Below, one piece after another: positions 27,208 to 36,657 of a DNA stretch of 64,000 bases (positions are counted from its first letter, which is position 1; the number at the start of each line of letters is the position of its first letter). The notes under the pieces were generated by a model, which saw only the letters and a program-made list of their open reading frames with translations, searched no databases and was not told where the DNA came from. Source of the DNA: CBDCWO01 sp965223405 (GTDB taxonomy: Bacteria > Bacteroidota > Bacteroidia > Chitinophagales > Saprospiraceae); the NCBI GenBank assembly GCA_965223405.1, contig CBDCWO010000006.1:5890001-5954000 (forward strand). Direction: 5' to 3'. The translations under genes and the position numbers were made by a program.

Positions 27208-29496
27208 TCATTCTTTCGCTAATTTTTTCCGCTTATATTTTATAAATTTTTCAAAAGGCGGATAATCGTAAATGGGCAGCATTTCAAGATCGTCCTGGTA
27301 GCGATATCCATCAGCCGTGTTAAAACCTTCATTGAAGGAGCGTTGAACATATTCCATTGCTTTTTCCTTTTCGCCAAGCTGCGCATAAATGCGGGCTATA
27401 CCATAACTGTATCGTCCTTCGGGGTATGGGTCAGGTACCGTCTCTAATTGTTTGATCATTTCAAGAGCTTTTTCCTTTTTACCGGTTTTAGCATAAATAC
27501 AGCCTATTCGGCTGAGATAATTCCACAGGCCATTATCATAATACAGGTTACCAAAGTCTGCATTTCGGCTCAATTCAAAATAATGGTCCAATGCTTTATC
27601 ATATTGCTCTGTCAGGTAGTAAGCTCTGGCTAAATCGAAATGGTTGGGCGTGACCGACTCCGGTTGTTTTTGAAGATATTGCAATGCTTTATTGGCCCAT
27701 TCTTTTTGTTTTGGTTTGTCATCTAAAACGCCATAGATCAAAGCTGTCCGATTGTAAAACCAGGAAATATCCTTCGAGGGATATCGATTTTCTAACTTTA
27801 GCGCCATTTGCTGTATACTATCCACTTTATCTTGTAAAGCAAATACCAAGGTTTTGTAATAAAAATCTTCATACTCTTCTGGCAAAAGGTTTAAAACATC
27901 CAAAGCTTCATCAAGCCTGTGCAATCGGGTCAATGAAATTGCATAAACACTAAACCAAAGTGCAATACCTTGCCTATTAACTTCAACTTGATTAGCATCT
28001 ACATACTGCAGTATTCGTAGCGATTCTTCCGGGTCATTGCGAATGATTGCATGGTTGGCAGCACTATAATTATAATTAATATTTTTTGGATCTATTTCAA
28101 AAAATTGTTTTGCAATGTTTGCTTTGAGATATGGATCAAATTCGATGAAATATTCAAAGGTGAGTTGTTGAATCTTGTTAAAATGAATTTTTCTTTTCTC
28201 GATCACTTTAATAACAGAATCCATTTTTCGATATTGGCCCTGGTTACTGTGAGCACTTATTGCTGTAAGATAAGGCATTGCAAAGTTGCTGTCTATTTCA
28301 ATTGTTTTTTTACAAAGTTCTATTACTTTTTCATAGTCGCTGTGGAAATGCTTATCTGTTTCTGCAAAGAATTTATAAGCTTCAAAATTTGGAGGTGGAC
28401 TATCTTTAAAAGCTGAATAATGAGGATGGGTCTTAATGGCAAAATATCCCAGAATTCGTTGTTTAAGATCCTTGACAATGTCAGTTGCCTTGTTTTTGTT
28501 ACCGGAAACAGGAGGTAAGGCCTTGTCTAAAATGCCTGAATTAGCATCTTCGATACGGCTTCGGAAAATAAGCCGGTCGCCCTCCTTATAGAAATTTCCT
28601 CGAATGATCTTTTCAGTTCCCGTAGTTTTTATAAAGGATGCGATGTTATCTGTTTTGACTACCTCAGTGTTTGTGCGAGGATCCTTATTAATGACAATTT
28701 TTATATCCTCCAAGCTCATCAGACCTTCGATAATCTCATCGGCTGCCAAATCGCCAAGCACCTCCAACTCTTTATCATTAGTTTTGTTCTCAAAAGGCAG
28801 GACCGCAATCCGGGCACTTCGAATTTCTTCCGACAATAAATCTTTGTTTGGATTAAAAAAATATTGCCAACCAAAATAGCCAATAAGTAATATCAAAGTC
28901 GCAATGACTCCCCAAAGCAAAACCGCACGTTTTGAAATAAATTTGGCCGGAATGGATTTAAGTTTCCCTTTCATCTCCACTCGTGCGGGGATGGCAAAGC
29001 CTTCATTCGCCAGCGCAAAGATTTCCATGGCTCCGTTGACATTTTTGAATTCAAATTCACCTAAAGAAGCCACTCTTAATTCCGGTTGATTAGCAATATG
29101 CCTTTTGATCCTTTTAGAAAACAACACCGCACCCGGAATACCCAATGACTCGATCCGCGATGCAATATTTACACTATCACCAAACACATTTCCCTCTTTA
29201 AAGACCACATCACCGGAATGAATTCCAATGCGAACAGGTACTGACGGTTCCTTCTGAAAACCCATTTGCAATTCTTTTCCACAATTCACGGCGTCTACAG
29301 GGCTGTCAAAAACAGCAAGACAACCGTCACCATAAAATTGGATGATTGTCCCGCGATATACCGGAATTTGAGTTTCCAACCCCTGTTTGAATTTATTGAG
29401 GAAAGTCAAAGCTTTTACTTCATCGCTTTGCATAAGCGAAGTGTAGCCGACTATATCCGCGAAAAGGATAGCTGAAAGTTTACGTTGCCTTGACAT
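27208..29496 (-). CDS. Class III adenylate/guanylate cyclase with membrane span and TPR repeats
   Basis: 762 residues. Residues 1-170 are a class III cyclase: Asp14 in LFADIVGYT, Asp57 in FYGDG, and VNIASRIE with the Asn and Arg intact. A membrane segment lies at about 192-213 (LLWGVIATLILLIGYFGW). A TolB-like region follows (IAVLPFENKT), then about ten TPR repeats to the end. This layout (cyclase, TM, TolB-N-like, TPR) is common in Bacteroidota and Proteobacteria signalling proteins. It differs from the shorter SnoaL-cyclase at 18104-19135, which lacks the catalytic Arg. Regulation of the neighbouring catabolic genes is possible but not shown. Confidence 0.9.
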   Translation of the reverse strand: MSRQRKLSAILFADIVGYTSLMQSDEVKALTFLNKFKQGLETQIPVYRGTIIQFYGDGCLAVFDSPVDAVNCGKELQMGFQKEPSVPVRIGIHSGDVVFKEGNVFGDSVNIASRIESLGIPGAVLFSKRIKRHIANQPELRVASLGEFEFKNVNGAMEIFALANEGFAIPARVEMKGKLKSIPAKFISKRAVLLWGVIATLILLIGYFGWQYFFNPNKDLLSEEIRSARIAVLPFENKTNDKELEVLGDLAADEIIEGLMSLEDIKIVINKDPRTNTEVVKTDNIASFIKTTGTEKIIRGNFYKEGDRLIFRSRIEDANSGILDKALPPVSGNKNKATDIVKDLKQRILGYFAIKTHPHYSAFKDSPPPNFEAYKFFAETDKHFHSDYEKVIELCKKTIEIDSNFAMPYLTAISAHSNQGQYRKMDSVIKVIEKRKIHFNKIQQLTFEYFIEFDPYLKANIAKQFFEIDPKNINYNYSAANHAIIRNDPEESLRILQYVDANQVEVNRQGIALWFSVYAISLTRLHRLDEALDVLNLLPEEYEDFYYKTLVFALQDKVDSIQQMALKLENRYPSKDISWFYNRTALIYGVLDDKPKQKEWANKALQYLQKQPESVTPNHFDLARAYYLTEQYDKALDHYFELSRNADFGNLYYDNGLWNYLSRIGCIYAKTGKKEKALEMIKQLETVPDPYPEGRYSYGIARIYAQLGEKEKAMEYVQRSFNEGFNTADGYRYQDDLEMLPIYDYPPFEKFIKYKRKKLAKE

Positions 29497-29564
29497 GAAG
29501 TTGATCTGGTTCGTACGCTAAAGTTAATCAATAAGGACTAAAGTTCACGGTGTTGTTTCACGCA

Positions 29565-30941
29565 TCATCGGATTATACCTCCATGTTCTTTGATTAAATC
29601 TTGAATATCTTGGATCGGCACTTTTAGCGGTGTTTTGTTGGATTTGCAGGCCAGGGCTGCGGCGACTCCGGCAGCTTGGCCCATGCCCATGCATGAAGCT
29701 TGCACCCTTAAAGCAGAATTGGCCAGGCGATCACTGCTTACACAACGACCGGCTACCAAGAAGTTTGCACTCTTTTTCGGCACCAATGCTCTCAATGGTA
29801 CCGAGGCTACAATTCCTGGTTCCAGGAATTCCTGATAGATGGATTGGCCCTCTCTGTGCAGGTCTACCGGATAAAAGGAGTGTGATATAGTATCGTCATA
29901 ATATTTTCCCGTCACATAATCCTGACGTGTAATTTTATATTCACCGTCTATTCTGTAAGTTTCACGTACCGCGGTTTCTGTCTTAAGATCCATAATCCGG
30001 ATTTTCTCACAGCCCGGGTATGACTTAAGGGTACGCAGCAACTTTAGCAGATTTGATCTCCCTCTTATATTCGCTTCAGTATGCACCTCGGCAGTAGTAG
30101 AATCCGCTCCGGGCACATAGACATATCCATAGGGAACGGAAGGAGGAAAGTCGTTATCCGGAAAGAGTACTTTCTGAGAATTAAGCCCGTTTTGTCGTAA
30201 AATCCCGTGATACCGCCCCGGGATTTGAGAGAAGTCCAAGGCATCAAGATCATAACCTCCAATCCGAAATACTAATGAACCGGGTTGGGTATCCGATTCC
30301 CGGAGCACATCAAAGCCAGCCAGTGCAGTGGCAAAAGCATTTCCGGTACAGTCGATGATTTGCTTGCAGGATATTTCCGCTTCAATGCCCTTGCCGGCAG
30401 TCCTAACCACCCATTTACCATTACGAAAATTGATTTCTCTGGGTGTTTCATAAAATCTCAGATTGACACCGGCCGCTACGCATTTTTCTTCGGCCAATAG
30501 TGTGTAAGTGAATCCATTAACCGCTACCTGATGCCTCCAATGCGGGATACTGGAGTTATCCGGAATAATTGAAAAGTTTGGCAGACGAGTTGCATCAAAA
30601 TCAACGCACTCCATCACCATTTCCCAACCTATTCCTCCGATAATCTGTTTACCCCAGGCATGAAATATACCGGGAAAGGCCACGCCCCCGGTGGTAGTGG
30701 TTCCACCCAATTGATTACCACTTTCAATAACGGTCACCCGTACACCTAATCGGCCTGCCTGTATAGCGGCGATTACTCCGGCTGTTCCACCTCCGATCAC
30801 CACCACATCTGTTTCCAACTCTTGCTTGACCAGGGAATAGGGTTTGGCCAAAACTTCACCAGTCGTAATTCCCGGTGATGCCAATCCAAATGGGATGGCT
30901 CCGAGCGATTTCAAAATAGTCCTTCTCTTAATTTGATCCAT
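29565..30941 (-). CDS. FAD-dependent oxidoreductase, possibly Tat-exported (PF12831-like)
   Basis: 458 residues. The start IKRRTILKSLGAIPFG has a twin-arginine pair at 6-7 and a hydrophobic region. The FAD motif VVVIGGGTAGVIAA is followed by LGGTTTTGGVAFPG, as in secreted FAD oxidoreductases of glycan loci. It is the last gene of an eight-gene minus-strand run, 29 bases after a sulfatase. A second member at 5436-7127 shares the layout but is a lipoprotein. Substrate unknown; oxidation of a sugar released by the upstream enzymes is inferred. Confidence 0.85.
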   Translation of the reverse strand: MDQIKRRTILKSLGAIPFGLASPGITTGEVLAKPYSLVKQELETDVVVIGGGTAGVIAAIQAGRLGVRVTVIESGNQLGGTTTTGGVAFPGIFHAWGKQIIGGIGWEMVMECVDFDATRLPNFSIIPDNSSIPHWRHQVAVNGFTYTLLAEEKCVAAGVNLRFYETPREINFRNGKWVVRTAGKGIEAEISCKQIIDCTGNAFATALAGFDVLRESDTQPGSLVFRIGGYDLDALDFSQIPGRYHGILRQNGLNSQKVLFPDNDFPPSVPYGYVYVPGADSTTAEVHTEANIRGRSNLLKLLRTLKSYPGCEKIRIMDLKTETAVRETYRIDGEYKITRQDYVTGKYYDDTISHSFYPVDLHREGQSIYQEFLEPGIVASVPLRALVPKKSANFLVAGRCVSSDRLANSALRVQASCMGMGQAAGVAAALACKSNKTPLKVPIQDIQDLIKEHGGIIR

Positions 30942-30970
30942 GAATGTATATTTGCTGAGGTTAAATGATA

Positions 30971-32371
30971 TTAAGATTTTCTAAAGTCCGGGTTGGCTTG
31001 CTTGGGAATCGGGGCTCTAATAGAAAACTGCCAGTCTCTTAACTTCCGGAGTAGTTTTTTGCTTCTGGATGGATTTCGAAGTACCAGATTCTGTTGCTCC
31101 CCTATATCTTTCTTTAAATTATATAATTCAAGGCTATTGCTTCCCGGATTTCCATTTAAACCTCCATCTAGCACCCATTCCTCATGAAACTGAAGTAGCT
31201 TCCATTTTCCAGAGCGTATAACACTCACCGGTCTGGTTCTGAAGGTGGGATCACGAGATGCATTTCTTAATCCCTCATAAGCCTGCAGGTAGGCTGGAAA
31301 ATGCCAAAAAATCGATTTCCGCTTCATATTCCTGCCGTCAAAAAGTGGCCCGATATTAGCACCATCCAAAGGGTAAGATTCCGGTTTCGAAACGCCGGCA
31401 AGAGCCAAAAATGTAGGATAAAAATCGACTCCGATAACCGGTTCATGACATACTTTTCCTGCCTTAATCGTTCCCGCCCAGTAGGCAAACATCGGCACGC
31501 GGATACCGCCCTCATAGTACATGCCTTTTCCTCCTCTCAGCGGTTCCTGACAGGTATAGGTGCCGTGTCCACCATTATCTGAGAAAAAGATCACCAAGGT
31601 GTTATCGCTTAAATTCAGACTATCCAGGGTCCTCTGAATTCGCATTACACTCTGGTCTACACTTTGAATCATAGCGGCATAAGTCTGATGATTATGACAT
31701 CCAATACCTTCTTTTTCTTCATAATAACTTACCAAATCCTTTTTTGCCTGGATCGGTGTATGAACCGCATGGTGCGACAGGTATAGAAAAAACGGCTTAT
31801 GGGTATTCTTTGGATTATTCCTTTCAATAAATCCAATGGCTTTACTCGTCAACAAATCAGTCAAATAATCACCATTGTTGTGAAAATGACCATTGATTTG
31901 CATTTCGTGCCGGTCGATCGCATAATCAAATCCCTGTTCCTGAGGAGTATGGCCTACATGCCATTTACCAATGGCCGCACAGGAGTATCCGGCTTTCTTC
32001 AGTGATTCTGCGATGGTTATTTTATCTAAAGAGATCTCTCGCTGGTTCTTAACCGGAATAAGTCTTCTATCCTTGGAATTCCCTCGATCCGATTTGCCCA
32101 CGGTAAATACATGATGTCGTGGACTATACTGTCCTGAAATTAAGGAGGCCCTGGTCGGGGCACAATTAGCGGCATTGGTATAAGCGTTGGTAAAAACCAT
32201 ACCTCCGGCTGCTAATCGATCAATGTTTGGGGTCTCATAGTAGGGAGAGCCCATATAACCCAAATCAGTGTATCCCAGATCATCGATCATTATAAAGACA
32301 ATATTCGGCTGTTTCTGTCCCTGGACAAGACCGGTAATCAAGGACAAAAGAACAAAAGGTATCCACTTCAT
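30971..32371 (-). CDS. Type I sulfatase (S1), secreted
   Basis: 466 residues with a signal peptide ending near LVQGQ. Metal-binding IDD at 29-31. Formylglycine motif is CAPTR with Cys70, followed by ISGQYSPRH. GKWHVGH and a later SDNGG metal segment are present. Its start follows the stop of the previous sulfatase by 3 bases, so the pair is translated together. Nearest kinds by motif are the CAPTR sulfatases of algal-glycan loci, but the sugar specificity is not readable. Confidence 0.93.
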   Translation of the reverse strand: MKWIPFVLLSLITGLVQGQKQPNIVFIMIDDLGYTDLGYMGSPYYETPNIDRLAAGGMVFTNAYTNAANCAPTRASLISGQYSPRHHVFTVGKSDRGNSKDRRLIPVKNQREISLDKITIAESLKKAGYSCAAIGKWHVGHTPQEQGFDYAIDRHEMQINGHFHNNGDYLTDLLTSKAIGFIERNNPKNTHKPFFLYLSHHAVHTPIQAKKDLVSYYEEKEGIGCHNHQTYAAMIQSVDQSVMRIQRTLDSLNLSDNTLVIFFSDNGGHGTYTCQEPLRGGKGMYYEGGIRVPMFAYWAGTIKAGKVCHEPVIGVDFYPTFLALAGVSKPESYPLDGANIGPLFDGRNMKRKSIFWHFPAYLQAYEGLRNASRDPTFRTRPVSVIRSGKWKLLQFHEEWVLDGGLNGNPGSNSLELYNLKKDIGEQQNLVLRNPSRSKKLLRKLRDWQFSIRAPIPKQANPDFRKS

Positions 32372-32374
32372 AAT

Positions 32375-33832
32375 TTAGTTGCTATTTTTTCTTTTGGGGC
32401 TTTGCACCTTTCCCTGATTATGCATTTGATAAGGTATATGCCCATTTGGGGTTACTTCATATCCCCATTCGTCGAGATAGGTCTCAGCCGGTCTGAAGTC
32501 ATCCCCAATTTTTTTTAGTTCTTGCATAAGCAAATGATCTAATCTGAGTTGAATTTGAGTATTGGCAGAGTCCTTTACCAGATTGGCCATTTGAAAAGGA
32601 TCTTCCACATCATCAAATAGTAACCAGGGGCCATCTATATCTCTTACATATGAAAAACGATTGGTTTTTATGGCCCGGTATTCCTTTTTGAATTCGGGTC
32701 TAATAAGTGAAAATGGAGAAACACACATATACAACGCCGCCCGGTCGCCATATAAATTATCTCCTCTCAAAATAGAGGAAAAGTCTTCCCCTTCAAACGA
32801 AGCTGGTATCTCAATACCTGCCAAAGCAAGCAGCGTAGTTGAGATATCCGGAGTGGTGATCGGAAAATCTACCGCCATGTTTTGGATTGTATTTGATGGA
32901 GTATGGATAAGAAATGGAACTCCTGCGGCCTCAATATAGGGAACTTGCTTTTGCTTAATCCGAAGACTGTGGGCTCCCATAACTTCTCCATGATCAGAGG
33001 TGAAAATGATGATGGTATTTTGCATCAATTGATCTATCCGGATCTTGTCTAGCAGGTCCCCAATAGCCTTGTCAGTAGCAGAACAGTGAGCATAGTAACC
33101 TGAGAGTTCGGATTTCACCTGTTCATGAATTTCTACCGGTACATTGGGATTCAGTTTTAATTGGTCTGGAGGATACATCGTTTTGTATTCCTCGGGTGCC
33201 GTTGCATGCGGGAAGTGAGGGGTTGCAAAGGAAATAAACAGAAAAAAAGGCTGTTCTTCTATACGTGCACTATCAATATAATTGCTTGAAACTTTGGAAA
33301 GTGCAAAGGGGGAATAACCTTCCCATATTTTCATTTCCGGTGAATCATTTTCATAATACCGCATTTTGTTGTATTCATGAGAACACTCCAGGGCCATCCA
33401 GAAATCGAAACCCTGCCTTCGTTCCGGGGGGGTATAATCGTGACGTCCGTGGCCATCCAAATGCCATTTTCCAATGTAACCGGTAGAATATCCATTGGCC
33501 TTAAATACCTCGGCAAGGCACAGCTCCTCAGGAGGCAGGTAGGCGTCATTCAAAAACATACCCGTCGTAGTAGGATATCTTCCGGTCATTAAAGAAGCCC
33601 TATAGGGAGTGCATACCGGACATACCGAAACGGCATTGGTGAAATTGGTGGCTTCTTGAGCAAATTCATCCAGATTAGGTGTTTTCACGTTGGGATCTCC
33701 AGCATATCCCAATGCAGAGCCGCGCCACTGATCCACCAGGATAAATAGTACATTAGGTTTTTCTATATCCTGAATACTCTGGCATGATCCAAAACAGAGC
33801 AGTAAGAAGAGGAAGATGAAATAATGCTTCAT
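32375..33832 (-). CDS. Type I sulfatase (S1), lipoprotein, with VDQ at the metal site
   Basis: 485 residues; Cys17 after LCFGS is a likely lipoprotein cysteine. The metal-site pair is VDQ (33-35) instead of DD, a form seen in several S1 subfamilies. Formylglycine motif CTPYR with Cys74; Cys71 three residues before is not part of the motif. TSDHGEVMGAH late in the chain holds the second metal and histidine residues. The gene is 24 bases after the GH106-like gene and 3 bases before the next sulfatase. Confidence 0.92.
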   Translation of the reverse strand: MKHYFIFLFLLLCFGSCQSIQDIEKPNVLFILVDQWRGSALGYAGDPNVKTPNLDEFAQEATNFTNAVSVCPVCTPYRASLMTGRYPTTTGMFLNDAYLPPEELCLAEVFKANGYSTGYIGKWHLDGHGRHDYTPPERRQGFDFWMALECSHEYNKMRYYENDSPEMKIWEGYSPFALSKVSSNYIDSARIEEQPFFLFISFATPHFPHATAPEEYKTMYPPDQLKLNPNVPVEIHEQVKSELSGYYAHCSATDKAIGDLLDKIRIDQLMQNTIIIFTSDHGEVMGAHSLRIKQKQVPYIEAAGVPFLIHTPSNTIQNMAVDFPITTPDISTTLLALAGIEIPASFEGEDFSSILRGDNLYGDRAALYMCVSPFSLIRPEFKKEYRAIKTNRFSYVRDIDGPWLLFDDVEDPFQMANLVKDSANTQIQLRLDHLLMQELKKIGDDFRPAETYLDEWGYEVTPNGHIPYQMHNQGKVQSPKRKNSN

Positions 33833-33856
33833 TTCAAAATAATTATGTATAAGTCT

Positions 33857-36631
33857 TTATTTGATTAAATTTATACCAATCAAACCACTCGAAAAAGGTT
33901 GTTTATACCTTCCAGCCCAGGCCATCGCAGCGGGGTTATCCTTTAGACTCATACAATAGTTAGCCAAAGTCGTGGTGAGCCTGATCTCGAGGTGGTTGTT
34001 TCCTGGTTTTACCAGTTTACTCACATCATAAAGGTGATTGCCATACCATTTAATACCAGCAGATTTTCCATTGACAAAAAGTTCTGTTACCGCCTGGTTG
34101 ACATTATCTAACCGGATCGAGTTGCTTCCAGCCAGACCTTCTACGGTAGTGGAGTAGGATACAGTACCCGAAAAGGTTCTCACGGCCTCATCTTCGTGAT
34201 TCTTAAAATCAATGAGCGTATCCATACGAAGTGTAAACACAGTGGAATTGACATGTTCAAATTTAACATCCCAGGTTGTATTAAGTTTTGTGGTATGAGG
34301 TGCAAGTGAATTCAACCGAAACTGGGGTAAATCCAAATCATTTGGTTCAAGTACGATTAATGCTGATTCCAAGGCATCCAAACTTATTTTAAGTCTATTA
34401 TTCCCGGTATAGGGGTAGGCAAATCTTTCTCCAGTTTCGGGATCCCAAATAGTAGGATATTTAACCTGGTTGGCAAAGTGTACCTCGACTTCAACTGGAT
34501 GCTTACGATGGGTATTGGCAAAAAAGAAAATCTCCCGTTCTTTAATGGTCTTTTTCATCGTGTATAAATAGCTAACGGGAGCACTCAATCGTATGGGAGG
34601 ATCAATCTTGGATTGCTGGAGAAGTTGGCCTGTCCATTCTATGAAATCATCTGATTTTTGAGGTCCGGTCGTAGTCACCACATTTTGATATTCAATCATT
34701 TCGGCGATGGCATCTTTAACTAAACGATCATTATTTTGGGCATCTTGGAGAGACAGGGAACGGTGAGGAGCTTCTCCAATGAAGACCACACTACCACCAC
34801 TTTTAGCAAAATCGAGAAGTTTATGAGCGGCCACTGGAGATAAGGATTCTACTTCTGTAAGCCAAATGGTGTGATAACTCATATTACCACATAACAGATT
34901 TTTTCCATCTACAATAGCCGTTTCCAATACCGGTTGATGAATATAGTCACATGAACTACCCAAATTACTGATAGGCTCCCAAAGCCGGGCATAATACCAA
35001 GGTTCATCATTTACATAACTTCGGGCCAATCCCACTTCTCCCCACCAATCACGTAAACGGCCCAACACCGCAATTTGAGATTCCGGTTTGGAATTTTGAA
35101 ATACTGAAGAAAGCCGGGCATTATAACTCGCCCAATGTTTGAAATAACTCCACCATGTGTTTTGTTCACTAAAATAAGCTCCAAACCGCATCCAACCAGG
35201 AAAGCCGGCTTCCGGAGGAGAATAGTTATAACCATGTAATACGGAATGATTAATGCCGGTGATAAAATTCACATCATCCGATTGTTTGAGAGTCTCCAGG
35301 GAGGTTCTAAACACACCTCCGGTATTGGTCATCGCTTCACTGCTGACGATACTCTTTCCAGTAAGATTGGCTGCTGAAGAAGCCGCCTTATTCCAAAGCA
35401 TATACCCATGATTTTGTACCCAGGTATATTCCGGGTTCTCTGCTTCATTTCTTCCTCTGGAATAAATCCAGTTGTTACTTTCTGGAATATCAGGTATCAT
35501 GTTCCCCTGGAATATGCCCATATAAAATGGATATCCGTAGGCCTGATAGCGACAAAGAACTCCATTTTCAGTACAGAATTTCTGAAATTCAGTAGTGAAT
35601 CTTTCCAGAAAAACACTGATAATTGTATTGTAGAAGTCATAACGCACGCGTTTTATTGAATCTGAAAAAGGAGCTGAAGCCTCATATTTATCAGGTTTAC
35701 CATAGGATTGTAAAATAAAAGGTAACCAAGGCGATATTTCATAACCATTGCGAGACAAGAACAGCTCATGCATGTCATCGGTCCAATTGGACCCACTGAG
35801 TTCTATGCTATCACAAAACAGCGCACGGATCAGTTCGGACAAAGTCAGACCGGTTTCTTTCTCAATAACCCTAAGGCGGTTTAGATATCCCCGAACCGAT
35901 TCCACTTTAAAGTGGTCCATAATAGGTCCATCAGCTCCGGGAGAACCGACCGAGACACTTTGGTAGTTTTGCTCTTTGTAGACAATTACCAAAGTATAAT
36001 TCCGATTCTCCAATTGGTAATCCAACCAATTATTTTCTACCCTCGAAGTAATATTAATGACTTGTTCAATCGATTCAATATTTTCAGGAATGAGGTTAGC
36101 CGATACCAATTCAACGCTTCCTAACGTACCACGATTCGGGCTACTGGAGGAGAGAAAATCGGCGATATCAAGTTTTATCAAAGTCCCTGCTTTGACCGAC
36201 ATGCTTTTGATGTTCATTCTTTGAATCGTTTCTTCTTCTTTTAGAAACCTTCCCCCAAAGGGCCATCCGGACCCAACGATCAAGTCTGTAATCATACCTA
36301 ACATTTGAGCTTCCCGCGATGCAATATTTACCATATTACACCACTTTGCTCCCGCCCATTGCAGGGGAATTGCATCCGTTTTTTTTGCATGGTTGGGCAT
36401 AGCTATCGAATTGATCTCTACCCCACCGATACCTGCTTTTTCCATTACCTTTAGCTCTCTTTTGATTTCATTTGAATCTACGGCATTTCCATTCCACCAC
36501 CATCGAACCATAGGTTTTGCTTCCGAAGTAGGATGCTGAAAGGCATAGAACAGGCTATCGGATTTATGAATTTCTTGACATCCAATCAGGAGAAAGCCAC
36601 ATAAGCATAATAATATGAGTAATGAATTCAT
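33857..36631 (-). CDS. GH106-like glycoside hydrolase (putative alpha-L-rhamnosidase), lipoprotein
   Basis: 924 residues; hydrophobic start with LLIGC (Cys18). KPMVRWWWNGNAV and ELKVMEKAGIGGVEI near the start, FCDSIELSGSNWTDDMHELFLS in the middle and SSEAMTNTGG later line up with GH106, although the sequence is diverged from the family copy at 7219-10176. The middle Asp/Glu cluster probably includes catalytic acids. A C-terminal beta-sandwich (GNNHLEIRLTTTLANY) is present. It probably removes terminal L-rhamnose or a related deoxy sugar. Sits between sulfatases in an eight-gene run. Confidence 0.8.
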   Translation of the reverse strand: MNSLLILLCLCGFLLIGCQEIHKSDSLFYAFQHPTSEAKPMVRWWWNGNAVDSNEIKRELKVMEKAGIGGVEINSIAMPNHAKKTDAIPLQWAGAKWCNMVNIASREAQMLGMITDLIVGSGWPFGGRFLKEEETIQRMNIKSMSVKAGTLIKLDIADFLSSSSPNRGTLGSVELVSANLIPENIESIEQVINITSRVENNWLDYQLENRNYTLVIVYKEQNYQSVSVGSPGADGPIMDHFKVESVRGYLNRLRVIEKETGLTLSELIRALFCDSIELSGSNWTDDMHELFLSRNGYEISPWLPFILQSYGKPDKYEASAPFSDSIKRVRYDFYNTIISVFLERFTTEFQKFCTENGVLCRYQAYGYPFYMGIFQGNMIPDIPESNNWIYSRGRNEAENPEYTWVQNHGYMLWNKAASSAANLTGKSIVSSEAMTNTGGVFRTSLETLKQSDDVNFITGINHSVLHGYNYSPPEAGFPGWMRFGAYFSEQNTWWSYFKHWASYNARLSSVFQNSKPESQIAVLGRLRDWWGEVGLARSYVNDEPWYYARLWEPISNLGSSCDYIHQPVLETAIVDGKNLLCGNMSYHTIWLTEVESLSPVAAHKLLDFAKSGGSVVFIGEAPHRSLSLQDAQNNDRLVKDAIAEMIEYQNVVTTTGPQKSDDFIEWTGQLLQQSKIDPPIRLSAPVSYLYTMKKTIKEREIFFFANTHRKHPVEVEVHFANQVKYPTIWDPETGERFAYPYTGNNRLKISLDALESALIVLEPNDLDLPQFRLNSLAPHTTKLNTTWDVKFEHVNSTVFTLRMDTLIDFKNHEDEAVRTFSGTVSYSTTVEGLAGSNSIRLDNVNQAVTELFVNGKSAGIKWYGNHLYDVSKLVKPGNNHLEIRLTTTLANYCMSLKDNPAAMAWAGRYKQPFSSGLIGINLIK

Positions 36632-36657
36632 ATTGCAAATTTATCTATTCGTTTAAT

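Noticed and set aside
28051..28416. 121-codon plus-strand ORF.
   Set aside because: Antisense to the TPR region of the cyclase; low-complexity hydrophobic composition from AT-rich reverse reading.
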